A stretch of DNA of 64,000 nt. Source: Streptomyces griseorubiginosus. GTDB lineage: Bacteria; Actinomycetota; Actinomycetes; Streptomycetales; Streptomycetaceae. The translations under genes were made by a program, and so were the position numbers. This document shows positions 51,479 through 59,466 of this stretch, piece after piece. Position 1 is the first letter of the stretch. Each line of letters starts with the position of its first letter. The notes under the pieces are model-generated. The model saw nothing but the letters and a program-made list of their open reading frames with translations, had not been told where the DNA came from and did no database searches. The stretch lies in contig NZ_KQ948741.1 of the NCBI RefSeq assembly GCF_001514195.1, forward strand, positions 62,001 through 126,000, written 5' to 3'.

Positions 51479-53016
51479 TGCTGTGCCCCTTCCTGTACGA
51501 CGGTGGGGGAGCCGTCGGGACCGTGCTGGCGCGGCGCGATGTCGAGGGGAGCGGTGCCGTGCGCGGGCGGCGGCGGGTCGGCGGGGCCCTCGGCGAGCAC
51601 CCAGGTGTCCTTGGAGCCGCCGCCCTGGCTGGAGTTGACGATCAGGTTGCCCTCCTGGAGGGCGACCCGGGTCAGGCCGCCGGGCAGGACCCAGATGTCG
51701 TTGCCGTCGTTGACGGCGAAGGGGCGCAGGTCGATGTGGCGGGGCGCCATGCGTTCACCCGCGAGGGTGGGGGAGGTGGACAGGGCGACCGGGCGCTGGG
51801 CGATGAAGCCGCGGGGGTCCTGCCGGACCGCCTCCCGGGTTCTCTCCAGGGTCTCGCGGTCCGCCTTGGGGCCGATCACGATGCCCTGCCCGCCGGCCCC
51901 GTCGACCGGCTTGACCACCAGCTGGTCGATCTGGTCGAGGACGGCCTCCAACTGCCCCGGCTCGTCCGGGCGGAACGACTCCACGTTGGGCAGAATCGGT
52001 TCCTCGGAGAGGTAGTAGCGGATCAGGTCCGGGACGTAGGTGTAGAGCAGCTTGTCGTCCGCGATGCCGTTGCCGACCGCGTTGGCGAGGGTGACATGGC
52101 CCGCCATGGCCGCGCCGAGGATGCCCGGGCAGCCGATCACCGAGTCCGGGCGGAAGTGCAGCGGGTCCAGGAAGTCGTCGTCCAGGCGCCGGTATACGAC
52201 ATGCACCGGCACCTCGCCGCGGGTCGTGCGCATCCACACCCGGTTGCCCCGGCACACCAGGTCGTGGCCCTCGACCAGCTGCACGCCCATCAGCCGTGCG
52301 AGCAGGGCGTGTTCGAAGTAGGCGGCGTTGTTGGGCCCGGGGGTCAGGACGACCACCCGGGGGTCCTGGACCCCGTCGGGAGCGGCCGCGCGCAGGGCGG
52401 CGAGCAGCTTCTGCGCGTAACCGTCGACGGGCAGCACATGCTGCTCGGCGAACAGCGACGGGAAGACCCGGGTCATCGCCCGCCGGTTCTCGATGACGTA
52501 CGACACCCCGCTGGGCACCCGGACGTTGTCCTCCAGGACCCGGAAGTCGCCCTGCTCGTCCCGGACCAGGTCGATGCCGGCGACGTGGATGCGCACCTGG
52601 TTGACCGGCTCGATCCCGTGGGCGGCGCGGTGGAAGTGCGGGGAGCTCAGCAGCAGCCGCCAGGGCACGACCCCGTCCTCGAAGGCGCGGGCGTGCCCGT
52701 AGGCGTCGGCGAGGTAGGCCTCCAGGGCCCTGACCCGTTGGCTCACCCCGCGTTGTATGAGATCCCATTCCAGGGCGTCGAGGATCCTGGGCACGAGGTC
52801 CAGCGGCCAGGGCCGCTCCTCGCCCGCGAAGGCGTAGGTCACGCCCCTGTCGGTGAACGCCCGGGCCATCTGGTCGGCCCGGAACCTGAGTTCACTCGGT
52901 TCGATCGGCTGAAGCGCCGCCAGTACCGGCTCGTAGGCGGTCCTGACCTCACCCGGCCGCTCGAACATCTCGTCCCACGCGTCGGCCAACGCGTACGCGT
53001 CAAATATGTCCGCCAT
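51475..53016 (-). CDS. Circularly permuted ATP-grasp type 2 protein
   Basis: This 513-residue protein matches circularly permuted ATP-grasp proteins. Visible are VLEDNVRVPSGVSYVIENRR, GPNNAAYFEHALLARLMGV, VVKPVDGAGGQGIVIGPK (nucleotide-binding loop) and the GLTRVALQEGNLIVNSSQGGGSKDTWV ending, in pieces. It probably forms amide bonds with ATP and works with the alpha-E and transglutaminase-like proteins. It is the first gene of the three-gene operon. The ATG at 53016 fits the family start. Confidence 0.9.
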   Translation of the reverse strand: MADIFDAYALADAWDEMFERPGEVRTAYEPVLAALQPIEPSELRFRADQMARAFTDRGVTYAFAGEERPWPLDLVPRILDALEWDLIQRGVSQRVRALEAYLADAYGHARAFEDGVVPWRLLLSSPHFHRAAHGIEPVNQVRIHVAGIDLVRDEQGDFRVLEDNVRVPSGVSYVIENRRAMTRVFPSLFAEQHVLPVDGYAQKLLAALRAAAPDGVQDPRVVVLTPGPNNAAYFEHALLARLMGVQLVEGHDLVCRGNRVWMRTTRGEVPVHVVYRRLDDDFLDPLHFRPDSVIGCPGILGAAMAGHVTLANAVGNGIADDKLLYTYVPDLIRYYLSEEPILPNVESFRPDEPGQLEAVLDQIDQLVVKPVDGAGGQGIVIGPKADRETLERTREAVRQDPRGFIAQRPVALSTSPTLAGERMAPRHIDLRPFAVNDGNDIWVLPGGLTRVALQEGNLIVNSSQGGGSKDTWVLAEGPADPPPPAHGTAPLDIAPRQHGPDGSPTVVQEGAQQ

Positions 53017-53324
53017 GGCCTGACGTTAAGTGCGGCTCGTAACGAACTGATCACCGTGTGATTTCCGCACGTTGACGCGCGGAGGGAGTTGTTCCGCGCG
53101 GGGTGGGGGCCGACGCGGCGAGGGAGCAGCTTCATGCAACCGGGTCGGCGGAGCCCTGGAAGTAGTGGGGCATACCCGCCGTTTTCCGCGCTCGTGGCGC
53201 GCGGAGCCGTGTTGCGGAGCCGGTCCGGGCCGCGCATAGTTGCGGAGCCGAGGGGGCTTCGAGGCCCCGATGGGGAAAAAGGACAAGAGGGCGGTAGACG
53301 CTGGAACCGGGGGTGGGATGGGCA
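53017..53324. other. Intergenic region between divergent genes
   Basis: About 300 bases with no supported gene separate the ATP-grasp operon from the first LuxR-type gene. A short inverted GCGCGGAG/TTCCGCGC pair lies near 53080-53100. Promoters for both directions must be here, but no consensus box is convincing. Confidence 0.4.
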
Positions 53325-54356
53325 ATGACCGGCTACGGGGCGGACGACCATCCACACGGCGCTGACCGGCTGTGCGAGGCCGCGGACCGGGTCTACTCCC
53401 GTGCCGTACGGCGCGGCCGGGTACCGCGCGCCGACGCCGAACCGGTGCCCTGTCTGCTGGAACTGGCCCTGCTGCACCCGGACCCCGACGACATGGACTG
53501 GCTGGTGCCGACCGCCCCGCAGGAGGTCATGACCCGGCTGCTGCGCGAGGTCCACGACGAGGTCAGCGCGAGCCAGCGGCGGGTGGGCGCCGCGGTCGCC
53601 GCCGTCGAGCGGTACGCGGGCCTGGCGCCCAGCGTCGTCGCGGGCGCCGCGGGGGAGGGGACCGCGATCCGTGTCCTCGACGGGCTCTCCCGCATCCAGG
53701 CCGCGATGGACGAGGCGACCGAGGCGTGCACGAAGGAGGTCCTCACCGTCCAGCCGGGCGGCATCCGCCCCGAGCACGAACTCACCGAGGGCCTGCACCG
53801 GGCGCTGGCGCTGCGCGGCCGGGGCGTACGGATGCGCGACCTGTACACGCACGTGGCCCGGCACGGCCAGGGCCTGCTGAACTACCTGGAGCTGATGGGC
53901 GGTTCGGTCCAGGCCCGCACCCTCGACGAGGTCATCGACCGGCTGATCCTCTTCGACCGCACGGTCGCCTTCATCCCCGCCAACGCCGACCGCACCCTCG
54001 CCCTGGAGCTACGGCACCCCGCGCTGGTGGAGTACCTGGTGACCGTCTTCGAGCGGCTGTGGCGGCTCGCGATCCCGCTGACCGCCCCGCTCCCCGACAC
54101 CGGCATCGAGGGCATCTCCCACCGCGAGCAGTCCATCGCGGCGCTGCTCGCGGAGGGCCACCAGGACGCGGTGATCGCGGAACGGCTCGGCATAAGCGTG
54201 CGCACCTGCCGGGCCCACATCGCGCGCCTGTCGGAGACCCTGGGGGCGGCCAGCCGTACGCAGTTGGGGGTGCGGATAGCGCAGGTGGGCCTGGACGGCC
54301 CGGCCTCCGTCGCCCCCCTCACGCTTCCCGATCAAGGATCCCGGACCGTCCGATGA
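53325..54356 (+). CDS. LuxR-type transcriptional regulator, paralog 1
   Basis: This 343-residue protein has an N-terminal helical region (ADRLCEAADRVYSRAVRRGR, PVPCLLELALLHPDPDD) and a middle phospholipase-D-like or ligand-sensing part (LTVQPGG, RDLYTHVARH, DRTVAFIPANADRTLALELRHPALVEYL). The C-terminal LuxR helix-turn-helix is ISHREQSIAALLAEGHQDAVIAERLGISVRTCRAHI in pieces. The same architecture recurs in three more full genes to the right. Its 3' end overlaps that of the convergent paralog by 38 bases. Ligand unknown. Confidence 0.85.
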   Translation: MTGYGADDHPHGADRLCEAADRVYSRAVRRGRVPRADAEPVPCLLELALLHPDPDDMDWLVPTAPQEVMTRLLREVHDEVSASQRRVGAAVAAVERYAGLAPSVVAGAAGEGTAIRVLDGLSRIQAAMDEATEACTKEVLTVQPGGIRPEHELTEGLHRALALRGRGVRMRDLYTHVARHGQGLLNYLELMGGSVQARTLDEVIDRLILFDRTVAFIPANADRTLALELRHPALVEYLVTVFERLWRLAIPLTAPLPDTGIEGISHREQSIAALLAEGHQDAVIAERLGISVRTCRAHIARLSETLGAASRTQLGVRIAQVGLDGPASVAPLTLPDQGSRTVR

Positions 54357-55437
54357 GGTAGCCGAGCTGGGCGCGGCTCTCGCTGCCCAGGGTCGTCGCG
54401 AGCTTGGCGATGTGGACGCGGGCGGTACGGATGTTCATGCCGAGGCGGTCGGCGATGACGGCGTCGGTGTGCCCCTCCACCAGCAGTCCGGCGATGGCGC
54501 GCTGACGGGGCGTGACGCCGTTCAGGCTGGGCCGGTGCACGGCCTGCGGGTACAGGGGCGTGGCCTGCCACCACAGCCGGTCGAACGTGGCGGCCAGGAA
54601 CTCCACCAGCGCCGGATGCCGGACCTCCAGCGCCACCGTGCCGTCCGCACCGGCGGGGAGGAACGCCACGTCCCGGTCGACGACGATGAGCCGGTCGGTG
54701 ACCTCGTCCAGGGAGCGCGCCTCGGCATCGCCGCGCAGCTGCTCGTAGCGGGCGAGGACGAGCGGCATCTGCCGCTGGGTGTGCTGGTAGAGGGTACGGA
54801 TCCGGCCACCCCGGTCCAGCAGCGCCTGGTCCCGGTCCATCGCCACGGCCTGGGCGGCGGCGCCCCGGCTGTCGCTGTAGTGCAGATTGGGCTGCACGCA
54901 CAGGAGTTCGCTCACGGCACCCGCCATCGCCCCGGTGATGGCCTCGTTGATCCGTCCGGTCCCGCTGACGACCCTGATCGCCGGGCTCCGGTCGGCCTCC
55001 GTCCCGCTCCGTCCGCCGATCCGCGTCAACGGCGCGAACGCCTCGGCCAGGCGGGCGCTGTGCCGTCGCTCCCTGAGCACGCGGTCGCCGGCGGCGCGGA
55101 GGAGGCGGTGCAGGACGAGGGCGGGGGGTACGGGGGTCAGGCGGGCGGGGTCCTGCCGTGCGGGGTCCTGCACGGTGGGGTCCTGCGCGGTGGGGTCCTG
55201 CACGGCGGGGTCCTGCACGGTGGGGTCCTGTCGGGCGGGTTCGAGCAACCCGCTCTCGAGGAGACAGGGCAGGGAGGCGGCGTGCTGCCTGTCGAGCCCG
55301 CCCTCGCGCAGGGCGCGTTCGTAGAGCGCGATGGCTCGCGGGCACGGGTCCTGGGGGTCGTGCGGGTGGTGGGGGTCGTGCGGGTGGTGTGGGTGGTTCG
55401 CCGGGTCGTTCGCCGGGTGGGCGGCCGTATCGGTCAC
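54319..55437 (-). CDS. LuxR-type regulator, paralog 2, with repeat-expanded linker
   Basis: This 372-residue protein is close to paralog 3. A His/Pro/Asp-rich N-terminus (HPHHPHDPHHPHDPQDP) and a QDP-repeat segment (units such as QDPTV and QDPAR near residues 65-95) are insertions relative to its relatives. The sensing core (RGGRIRTLYQHTQRQ, DRDVAFLPAGADGTVALEVR) and LuxR helix-turn-helix (VTPRQRAIAGLLVEGHTDAV, IADRLGMNIRTARVHIAKLA) are intact. GTG 55437 overlaps the stop of paralog 3 by four bases. Confidence 0.83.
   Translation of the reverse strand: MTDTAAHPANDPANHPHHPHDPHHPHDPQDPCPRAIALYERALREGGLDRQHAASLPCLLESGLLEPARQDPTVQDPAVQDPTAQDPTVQDPARQDPARLTPVPPALVLHRLLRAAGDRVLRERRHSARLAEAFAPLTRIGGRSGTEADRSPAIRVVSGTGRINEAITGAMAGAVSELLCVQPNLHYSDSRGAAAQAVAMDRDQALLDRGGRIRTLYQHTQRQMPLVLARYEQLRGDAEARSLDEVTDRLIVVDRDVAFLPAGADGTVALEVRHPALVEFLAATFDRLWWQATPLYPQAVHRPSLNGVTPRQRAIAGLLVEGHTDAVIADRLGMNIRTARVHIAKLATTLGSESRAQLGYLIGRSGILDREA
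55147..55240. repeat. Six-copy 15-base repeat inside a LuxR-type gene
   Basis: The unit GGGGTCCTGCACGGT, with small changes, is repeated about six times in tandem. It is in frame with paralog 2, where it encodes QDP-containing pentapeptides. Copy number may vary between strains without breaking the frame. Confidence 0.8.
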
Positions 55438-56426
55438 TCGCCCGTCTCCTCCTGTCCGAGGATCCCGGACTGCCCGATGAGGTAGCCGAGTTGGGCGCGG
55501 CTCTCGCTGCCCAGGGTCGTCGCGAGCTTGGCTATGTGGACGCGGGCGGTACGGATGTTCATGCCGAGCCGGTCGGCGATGACGGCATCGGTGTGGCCCT
55601 CGACGAGAAGGGCGGCGATGGCACGCTGGCGGGGCGTGACGCCGTTCAGGCTGGGCTGGTGCACGGCCTGCGGATGCATGGGGGTGGCGAGGCGCCACAG
55701 CCGGTCGAAGGCGGTGACGAAGAAGGACACGAGCGCGGGGTGCCGGACCTCCAGGGCCAGCGTGCGGTCCTTGTTGGCCGGGACGAAGGCCACGGTCCGG
55801 TCCACGATGATCAGACGCTCCGTCACCTCGTCCAGGCTGCGGGCCTCGACGTCGCCGCGCAGGCGCTCGTAGCGGGCCTGGATGCTGGGTGCGTGGCGCA
55901 GGGTGTGCTGGTAGAGGGTGCGGATCCGGCCACCCCGGTCCAGCAGGGCCTGGTCGCGGTCGAAGGCCTCGACATGTACGAACGGCGGCGGCTCGGTGTG
56001 TCTGTCGCTGGTGTTCGGCTGGATCGACAGCAGTTCGGAGCTGTCGGCCATGGCCTGCCCGATGACCCGGCTGATGAGGCCGGTCCCGCTGAGCACGCCG
56101 ATCATCGAGTCGTCGGCGCCCGTACGACCGCCGTCGATCCGCATCAGCGGCTCGAAGGTCTCGGCCAGCCGGGCCTCCCGCCGCCGCTCGTCCGCGACGC
56201 GCTCCTCCGCGATCCGCAGCAGGCGGTGCAGGGCGACGGCCGGGGCGACCGGCTCCAGCCGGCCCGGGTCGGTGACGGCGGGATGCAGCAGCCCGAAGTC
56301 GAGCAGACAGGGCGCGTCCCGGGCGTCGTCCCCGAGGACGTACCCCTCGCGCAGGGCACGCGTGTACAGCTCCGTCCCCACCGCGCACAGGTCCTCCACG
56401 CCGTGCTCGGGGTGCGGCGGGCTCAT
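55434..56426 (-). CDS. LuxR-type regulator, paralog 3
   Basis: This 330-residue protein has the same layout as paralogs 1, 2 and 5: an N-terminal helical domain (DARDAPCLLDFGLLHPAV), a core with RGGRIRTLYQHTLRHAP and DRTVAFVPANKDRTLALEVR, and a C-terminal helix-turn-helix (VTPRQRAIAALLVEGHTDAV, IADRLGMNIRTARVHIAKLA). ATG 56426 has GGAAGGAG upstream and overlaps the preceding stop by four bases. Long stretches near the 3' end are almost identical to paralog 2, a sign of recent duplication or gene conversion. Confidence 0.85.
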   Translation of the reverse strand: MSPPHPEHGVEDLCAVGTELYTRALREGYVLGDDARDAPCLLDFGLLHPAVTDPGRLEPVAPAVALHRLLRIAEERVADERRREARLAETFEPLMRIDGGRTGADDSMIGVLSGTGLISRVIGQAMADSSELLSIQPNTSDRHTEPPPFVHVEAFDRDQALLDRGGRIRTLYQHTLRHAPSIQARYERLRGDVEARSLDEVTERLIIVDRTVAFVPANKDRTLALEVRHPALVSFFVTAFDRLWRLATPMHPQAVHQPSLNGVTPRQRAIAALLVEGHTDAVIADRLGMNIRTARVHIAKLATTLGSESRAQLGYLIGQSGILGQEETGE

Positions 56427-57052
56427 CGTGCGGCTCCTTCCTGCTCGGGGACGCGGGACTGCCCGTTGGGGTGGCCGAGGCGGACGCGGCTTTCCCGGGG
56501 GGTGTCGTGGCGGGCGAGGGCGAGGGCGAGGGCGAGGGCGAGGGCGAGGGCGAGGGCGGAGGCGCTGGGCGCGGGGCACCGGATGGTCGGCATTGCTCCC
56601 GGGGCGTCCAGAGCGACCGGGGTGCTGGGGGTACCCGGGGTCCTCGAGGTGCTCGGGGCACTCGCAGTGGCCGTAGCGCCGGCGGCGCTTGGAACGGCCA
56701 CGGCGTCAGGGGCGCTCGCAGCGGCCGTAGCGCCTGGGGCGCTTGGAACGGCCGCGCCGTCCGGGGTGCTCGAAGCGTCCGCGCTGTCCGGGGTGTTCGA
56801 TGCGGTCGTGGGGTCCGTGGCCGTAGCGCCGGGGCCGTGCGGAACGGCCGTCGTGTCCGAGGTGCTCGTAGCGGCCGTAGCGCCTGGGGCGTTCGGGCCG
56901 GCCACGCTGGTCGGGGTGCTCGAAGGGGGCGCCGGGGGCCGCTCCGTCGGCCCGCCGACGGGCGCGGCGGATGCCGTCGGCGACCGCTCCTCACGGCGTC
57001 GCGGTCGCCGCGGGGCGCCGTGGCGCGGACCGTGCGGGTGGGCCACGGTCAC
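56423..57052 (-). CDS. Hollowed-out LuxR paralog (paralog 4), low-complexity protein
   Basis: GTG 57052 overlaps the stop of paralog 5 (GTGA), and the stop at 56423 overlaps the ATG of paralog 3 (ATGA), so this 209-codon frame is coupled on both sides. Its N-terminus (TVAHPHGPRHG) resembles the His-rich start of paralog 2, and its last residues (ESRVRLGHPNGQSRVPEQEG) align with the end of the other paralogs (ESRAQLGYLIGQSGILGQEE). Everything between is Ala/Pro/Ser/Thr-rich, with an Ala-Leu run from a hexanucleotide repeat. The sensing core and most of the DNA-binding domain are gone. Regulatory function is unlikely. Confidence 0.6.
   Translation of the reverse strand: MTVAHPHGPRHGAPRRPRRREERSPTASAAPVGGPTERPPAPPSSTPTSVAGPNAPGATAATSTSDTTAVPHGPGATATDPTTASNTPDSADASSTPDGAAVPSAPGATAAASAPDAVAVPSAAGATATASAPSTSRTPGTPSTPVALDAPGAMPTIRCPAPSASALALALALALALALARHDTPRESRVRLGHPNGQSRVPEQEGAAR
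56513..56563. repeat. Hexanucleotide GAGGGC repeat
   Basis: About eight tandem GAGGGC units lie in frame with the degenerate paralog 4 and encode alternating Ala and Leu. Replication slippage would change length without a frameshift. Confidence 0.85.
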
Positions 57053-58089
57053 GGACGGCCGTCCCCCTGCGCCGCCGTGTGGCCCTGGTCGAGGATGCCC
57101 GACTGGGCGATGAGGAAGCCGAGCTGGGCGCGGCTGCCGCTGCCGAGGGCGGTCGCGAGCTTGGCGATGTGGGCCCGGCAGGTGCGCACGTTCATGCCCA
57201 GGCGCCGCGCGATCGCCTCGTCCACGTGCCCCTCGACGAGAAGCTTGGCGATGGAGTGCTGGATGTCCGTGATGCCGTCCGGCGCGGTCTCGTAGGGGGC
57301 GCCGGCGCTCAGCGGGACCGCCCGGCTCCACATGAACTCGAAGACCTTGACCAGGTAGCCGACCAGGCCCGGGTGCCGCAGTTCCAGGGCGACCTGCCGG
57401 TCGTCCCGGACCGGGATGAAGGCCACCGTCTCGTCGCAGATGATGAGCCGTTCCACCAGCTCGTCGATGGTGCGGTACTCCACCTTGCCGTCGGCGAACT
57501 GCTCCATGTAGGCCAGCCGCTCGGGGCTGTACCGGGCGACGTGCTGGTAGAGGGTCCGGATCCGGACGCCCCGTTCGATGAGGGTCCGGTCCCGCTCCAG
57601 CCCCTCGATCAGCCGGTTCTCGGGACGCTGGCCCCGGCTCGGCTGGACGGTGAGCACCTCCGACTGGCACTGGGAGGTCGCGAGGTCGAGCGCCGTGTTG
57701 ATCCGGTCGAGCCCCTCCAGGACCGTGATGGAGTGCGCCGGCGCCACCTGCTGGGCGCTCAGCGTCATGAACGGCTCGAAGGCGTCGGCCAGCTCGATCG
57801 ACATCCGTCTGCGCTCGGTGATCTCGTGCTCCAGCGGGTTGAGCCGCTGGGCGAGCGCGACCGACGGGGGAACCGGAAGCATCCAGTTCGCGTCGTCCGG
57901 GTCGGGGTGCAGAAGGGCGAAGTCCAGCAGACAGGGCACCGACTCCACGTCCGCCCGCGAGACGCGGCCTGTCCGCAGAGCGTTGGCGTAAAGACGGCCA
58001 CCTTCCTCACACAACTCGGTCACCGCATGGGGATGTGTCGCCTTAGTCCCATTCGATACCAAATTTCCACCCCCCAGGGTCCTGAACAT
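57049..58089 (-). CDS. LuxR-type regulator, paralog 5 (first gene of the leftward operon)
   Basis: This 346-residue member of the same family has an N-terminal domain (VESVPCLLDFALLHPDPDDA), a core with VRIRTLYQHVARYSPERL and DETVAFIPVRDDRQVALELR, and a helix-turn-helix (ITDIQHSIAKLLVEGHVDEA, IARRLGMNVRTCRAHIAKLA). ATG 58089 is used; GTG within LVSNGTK is an alternative. It leads the operon of four coupled genes and is divergent from the small secreted peptide gene, which it may control. Confidence 0.85.
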   Translation of the reverse strand: MFRTLGGGNLVSNGTKATHPHAVTELCEEGGRLYANALRTGRVSRADVESVPCLLDFALLHPDPDDANWMLPVPPSVALAQRLNPLEHEITERRRMSIELADAFEPFMTLSAQQVAPAHSITVLEGLDRINTALDLATSQCQSEVLTVQPSRGQRPENRLIEGLERDRTLIERGVRIRTLYQHVARYSPERLAYMEQFADGKVEYRTIDELVERLIICDETVAFIPVRDDRQVALELRHPGLVGYLVKVFEFMWSRAVPLSAGAPYETAPDGITDIQHSIAKLLVEGHVDEAIARRLGMNVRTCRAHIAKLATALGSGSRAQLGFLIAQSGILDQGHTAAQGDGRP

Positions 58090-58175
58090 GCAGGAACATG
58101 ATGCACCGTTCGTGTGGCCATGACGTGCCCGAATGAGCCATCGTCTTACTCGACGGGGGAAAAGGGGACCTTCAA

Positions 58176-58379
58176 GTGAGGACGAAGCCGACTATGCGTA
58201 ACAGAATGCTTCGCTCGGTGCTTGTCGCCGCCTTCTCCGCCGTTGTGGCTCTCGGCGCCGTCGCCGGCCTTTCCGGCGCGAAGAGCGACGTTCATGGAGT
58301 GGGTGGCACCAAGACCGCGCAAACCGTGGTCGCCGGTGACGAGCCGCAGGCATTCCCGGCGGACACGGTCTGGGACTGA
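58176..58379 (+). CDS. Small secreted peptide (67 residues)
   Basis: GTG 58176 follows AAGGGG. The product has a basic start (RTKPTMRNRMLR), a signal-peptide-like helix (SVLVAAFSAVVALGAVAGL) and a short mature part ending GDEPQAFPADTVWD. There are no cysteines. It could be an exported signal peptide or peptide precursor. It is divergent from the LuxR-type operon and one base upstream of the Rieske-like gene. Not a recognised family. Confidence 0.7.
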   Translation: MRTKPTMRNRMLRSVLVAAFSAVVALGAVAGLSGAKSDVHGVGGTKTAQTVVAGDEPQAFPADTVWD

Positions 58380-58380
58380 C

Positions 58381-58716
58381 ATGACTACTCCACCCGACGA
58401 CCGCTCCTTCCGCAGGGAGATGGCCACCGCCTACCGCTCCGGCTGGCACTTCATCGACCTCGTCACCGCGATCCCCCACCCCGGTGACTCGTTGATGGTG
58501 ACCGTCTTCGGCGAACCGGTGGTCGTCACCCGCGACGAGGACGAGGACGTGCGGGCGTACCGGTGTCTGCGGCGGCCTCGGGGGGCGCCGCAGCCCGTTC
58601 GGTGTGCCATTCGGTACGGAATGATCTTTGTGAACCTGGACCAACGAGACCATCGGCTGGTGGAACCGGAAACCCCCACCCCGCGGACCATCTCAGCCAC
58701 CCCCCGCAGTGCCTGA
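58381..58716 (+). CDS. Rieske-like small protein lacking iron-sulfur ligands
   Basis: This 111-residue protein resembles the start of Rieske ring-hydroxylating oxygenases: SGWHFIDLVTAIPHPGDSLM, then FGEPVVVTRDEDEDVRAYRC and later YGMIFVNLDQRD. The cluster-binding Cys-x-His and Cys-x2-His motifs are absent: the first is replaced around RCLRRPRGAP and the second part is deleted. It probably does not bind 2Fe-2S. It follows the secreted peptide gene by one base, so the two are one unit and may work together. Confidence 0.65.
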   Translation: MTTPPDDRSFRREMATAYRSGWHFIDLVTAIPHPGDSLMVTVFGEPVVVTRDEDEDVRAYRCLRRPRGAPQPVRCAIRYGMIFVNLDQRDHRLVEPETPTPRTISATPRSA

Positions 58717-58761
58717 CGCGATTCCCCCGTCGTAACAGATCGCTCAGGTGCTTCCCCCCGC

Positions 58762-58798
58762 AGCGGCGTCACCGTGACCTGAACACGGTGACGCCGCT
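58762..58798. terminator. Terminator after the peptide/Rieske-like pair
   Basis: A perfect 15-bp stem (AGCGGCGTCACCGTG) with a 7-base loop. After it, 58820-58910 holds degenerate tandem copies of CGGACGATCGGTCCG-like units with no gene. Confidence 0.88.
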
Positions 58799-58908
58799 GT
58801 GTTGTGGGCGACATTTCCGGGTATCGGACGATCGGTCCGCGGCGTAACGGACGAGCGGTCCGTGGCGTACCGGACGATCGCCCCGTGGCTCGGGGATCGG
58901 CCCGTGGC

Positions 58909-59322
58909 TCAAAAACGGCCCATCGCGCCCGTCAGTGAGATCTCGATGACCACCCGCAGCGGGTTCGGTGCCGGGGTCCGCTCATAGCGCTCGGCGTAGC
59001 GCCGCACCGCCTCCGCGATCCGCTCCGGGTCCGTGCTGACCCGCGCTCTTCCCTCCAGCGTCGCCCATCGCGGCCCCGCCACCTGGCACACCGCCACCGC
59101 CGCCCCCTCCTCGCCGGCCGCCAGCACGTGCCGCACCTTCGCGCTGGTCCGGCTCGCGATGACCCGAGCGAGCCGGGCCTCAGGGTCGTATGTCACCCCG
59201 ACGGGGACCAGATGCGGGGTCCCGTCCGGGCGCGGGGTGGTCAGCGTGCACAGATGCCGTTCCCGCCAGAAGCTGAGGTACGACGGGTCCGGGGCACCCG
59301 GATCCTGGGCGTAGGAGGTCAT
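58909..59322 (-). CDS. PPOX-class flavin/F420-dependent oxidoreductase
   Basis: This 137-residue protein has the split-barrel pyridoxamine-oxidase-like fold: YLSFWRERHLCTLTTPRPDG, HLVPVGVTYDPEARLARVIA and RTSAKVRHVLA segments, then RWATLEGRARVSTDPERIAE. Proteins of this size in actinobacteria commonly bind F420 or FMN. It is monocistronic, next to and divergent from clpB. The substrate is unknown. Confidence 0.82.
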   Translation of the reverse strand: MTSYAQDPGAPDPSYLSFWRERHLCTLTTPRPDGTPHLVPVGVTYDPEARLARVIASRTSAKVRHVLAAGEEGAAVAVCQVAGPRWATLEGRARVSTDPERIAEAVRRYAERYERTPAPNPLRVVIEISLTGAMGRF

Positions 59323-59379
59323 GCCGGGACGTTAGCCCCCCGAGTCCCCGCAAGTCCTCCCGAGTCTCCCGAGAACTGC

Positions 59380-59400
59380 ATTGAGTGGAATAGACTCAAC
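59380..59400 (+). promoter_or_regulatory. HAIR operator upstream of clpB
   Basis: ATTGAGT-N7-ACTCAAC matches the HspR inverted repeat (six of seven bases in each half). A further palindromic GACTGAGTCAGT lies at about 59413-59424. clpB is therefore expected to be under HspR control with the dnaK operon. Confidence 0.85.
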
Positions 59401-59466
59401 TTTATGTACGCTGACTGAGTCAGTGCAGGAGTCGCAGGAGCTGACACCGAGGAGGAGTACGGACAC

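Noticed and set aside
54319..56994. Single 891-codon frame spanning several LuxR-type genes
   Set aside because: Only the last 372 codons (from GTG 55437) form a LuxR paralog. The upstream part is Arg/Pro-rich out-of-frame reading of paralogs 3 and 4.
58820..58910. Possible CRISPR-like or operator array from repeated CGGACGATCGGTCCG units
   Set aside because: The repeats are short, degenerate and contiguous with no spacer structure, and no cas gene is present. They are noted only as a degenerate tandem repeat.
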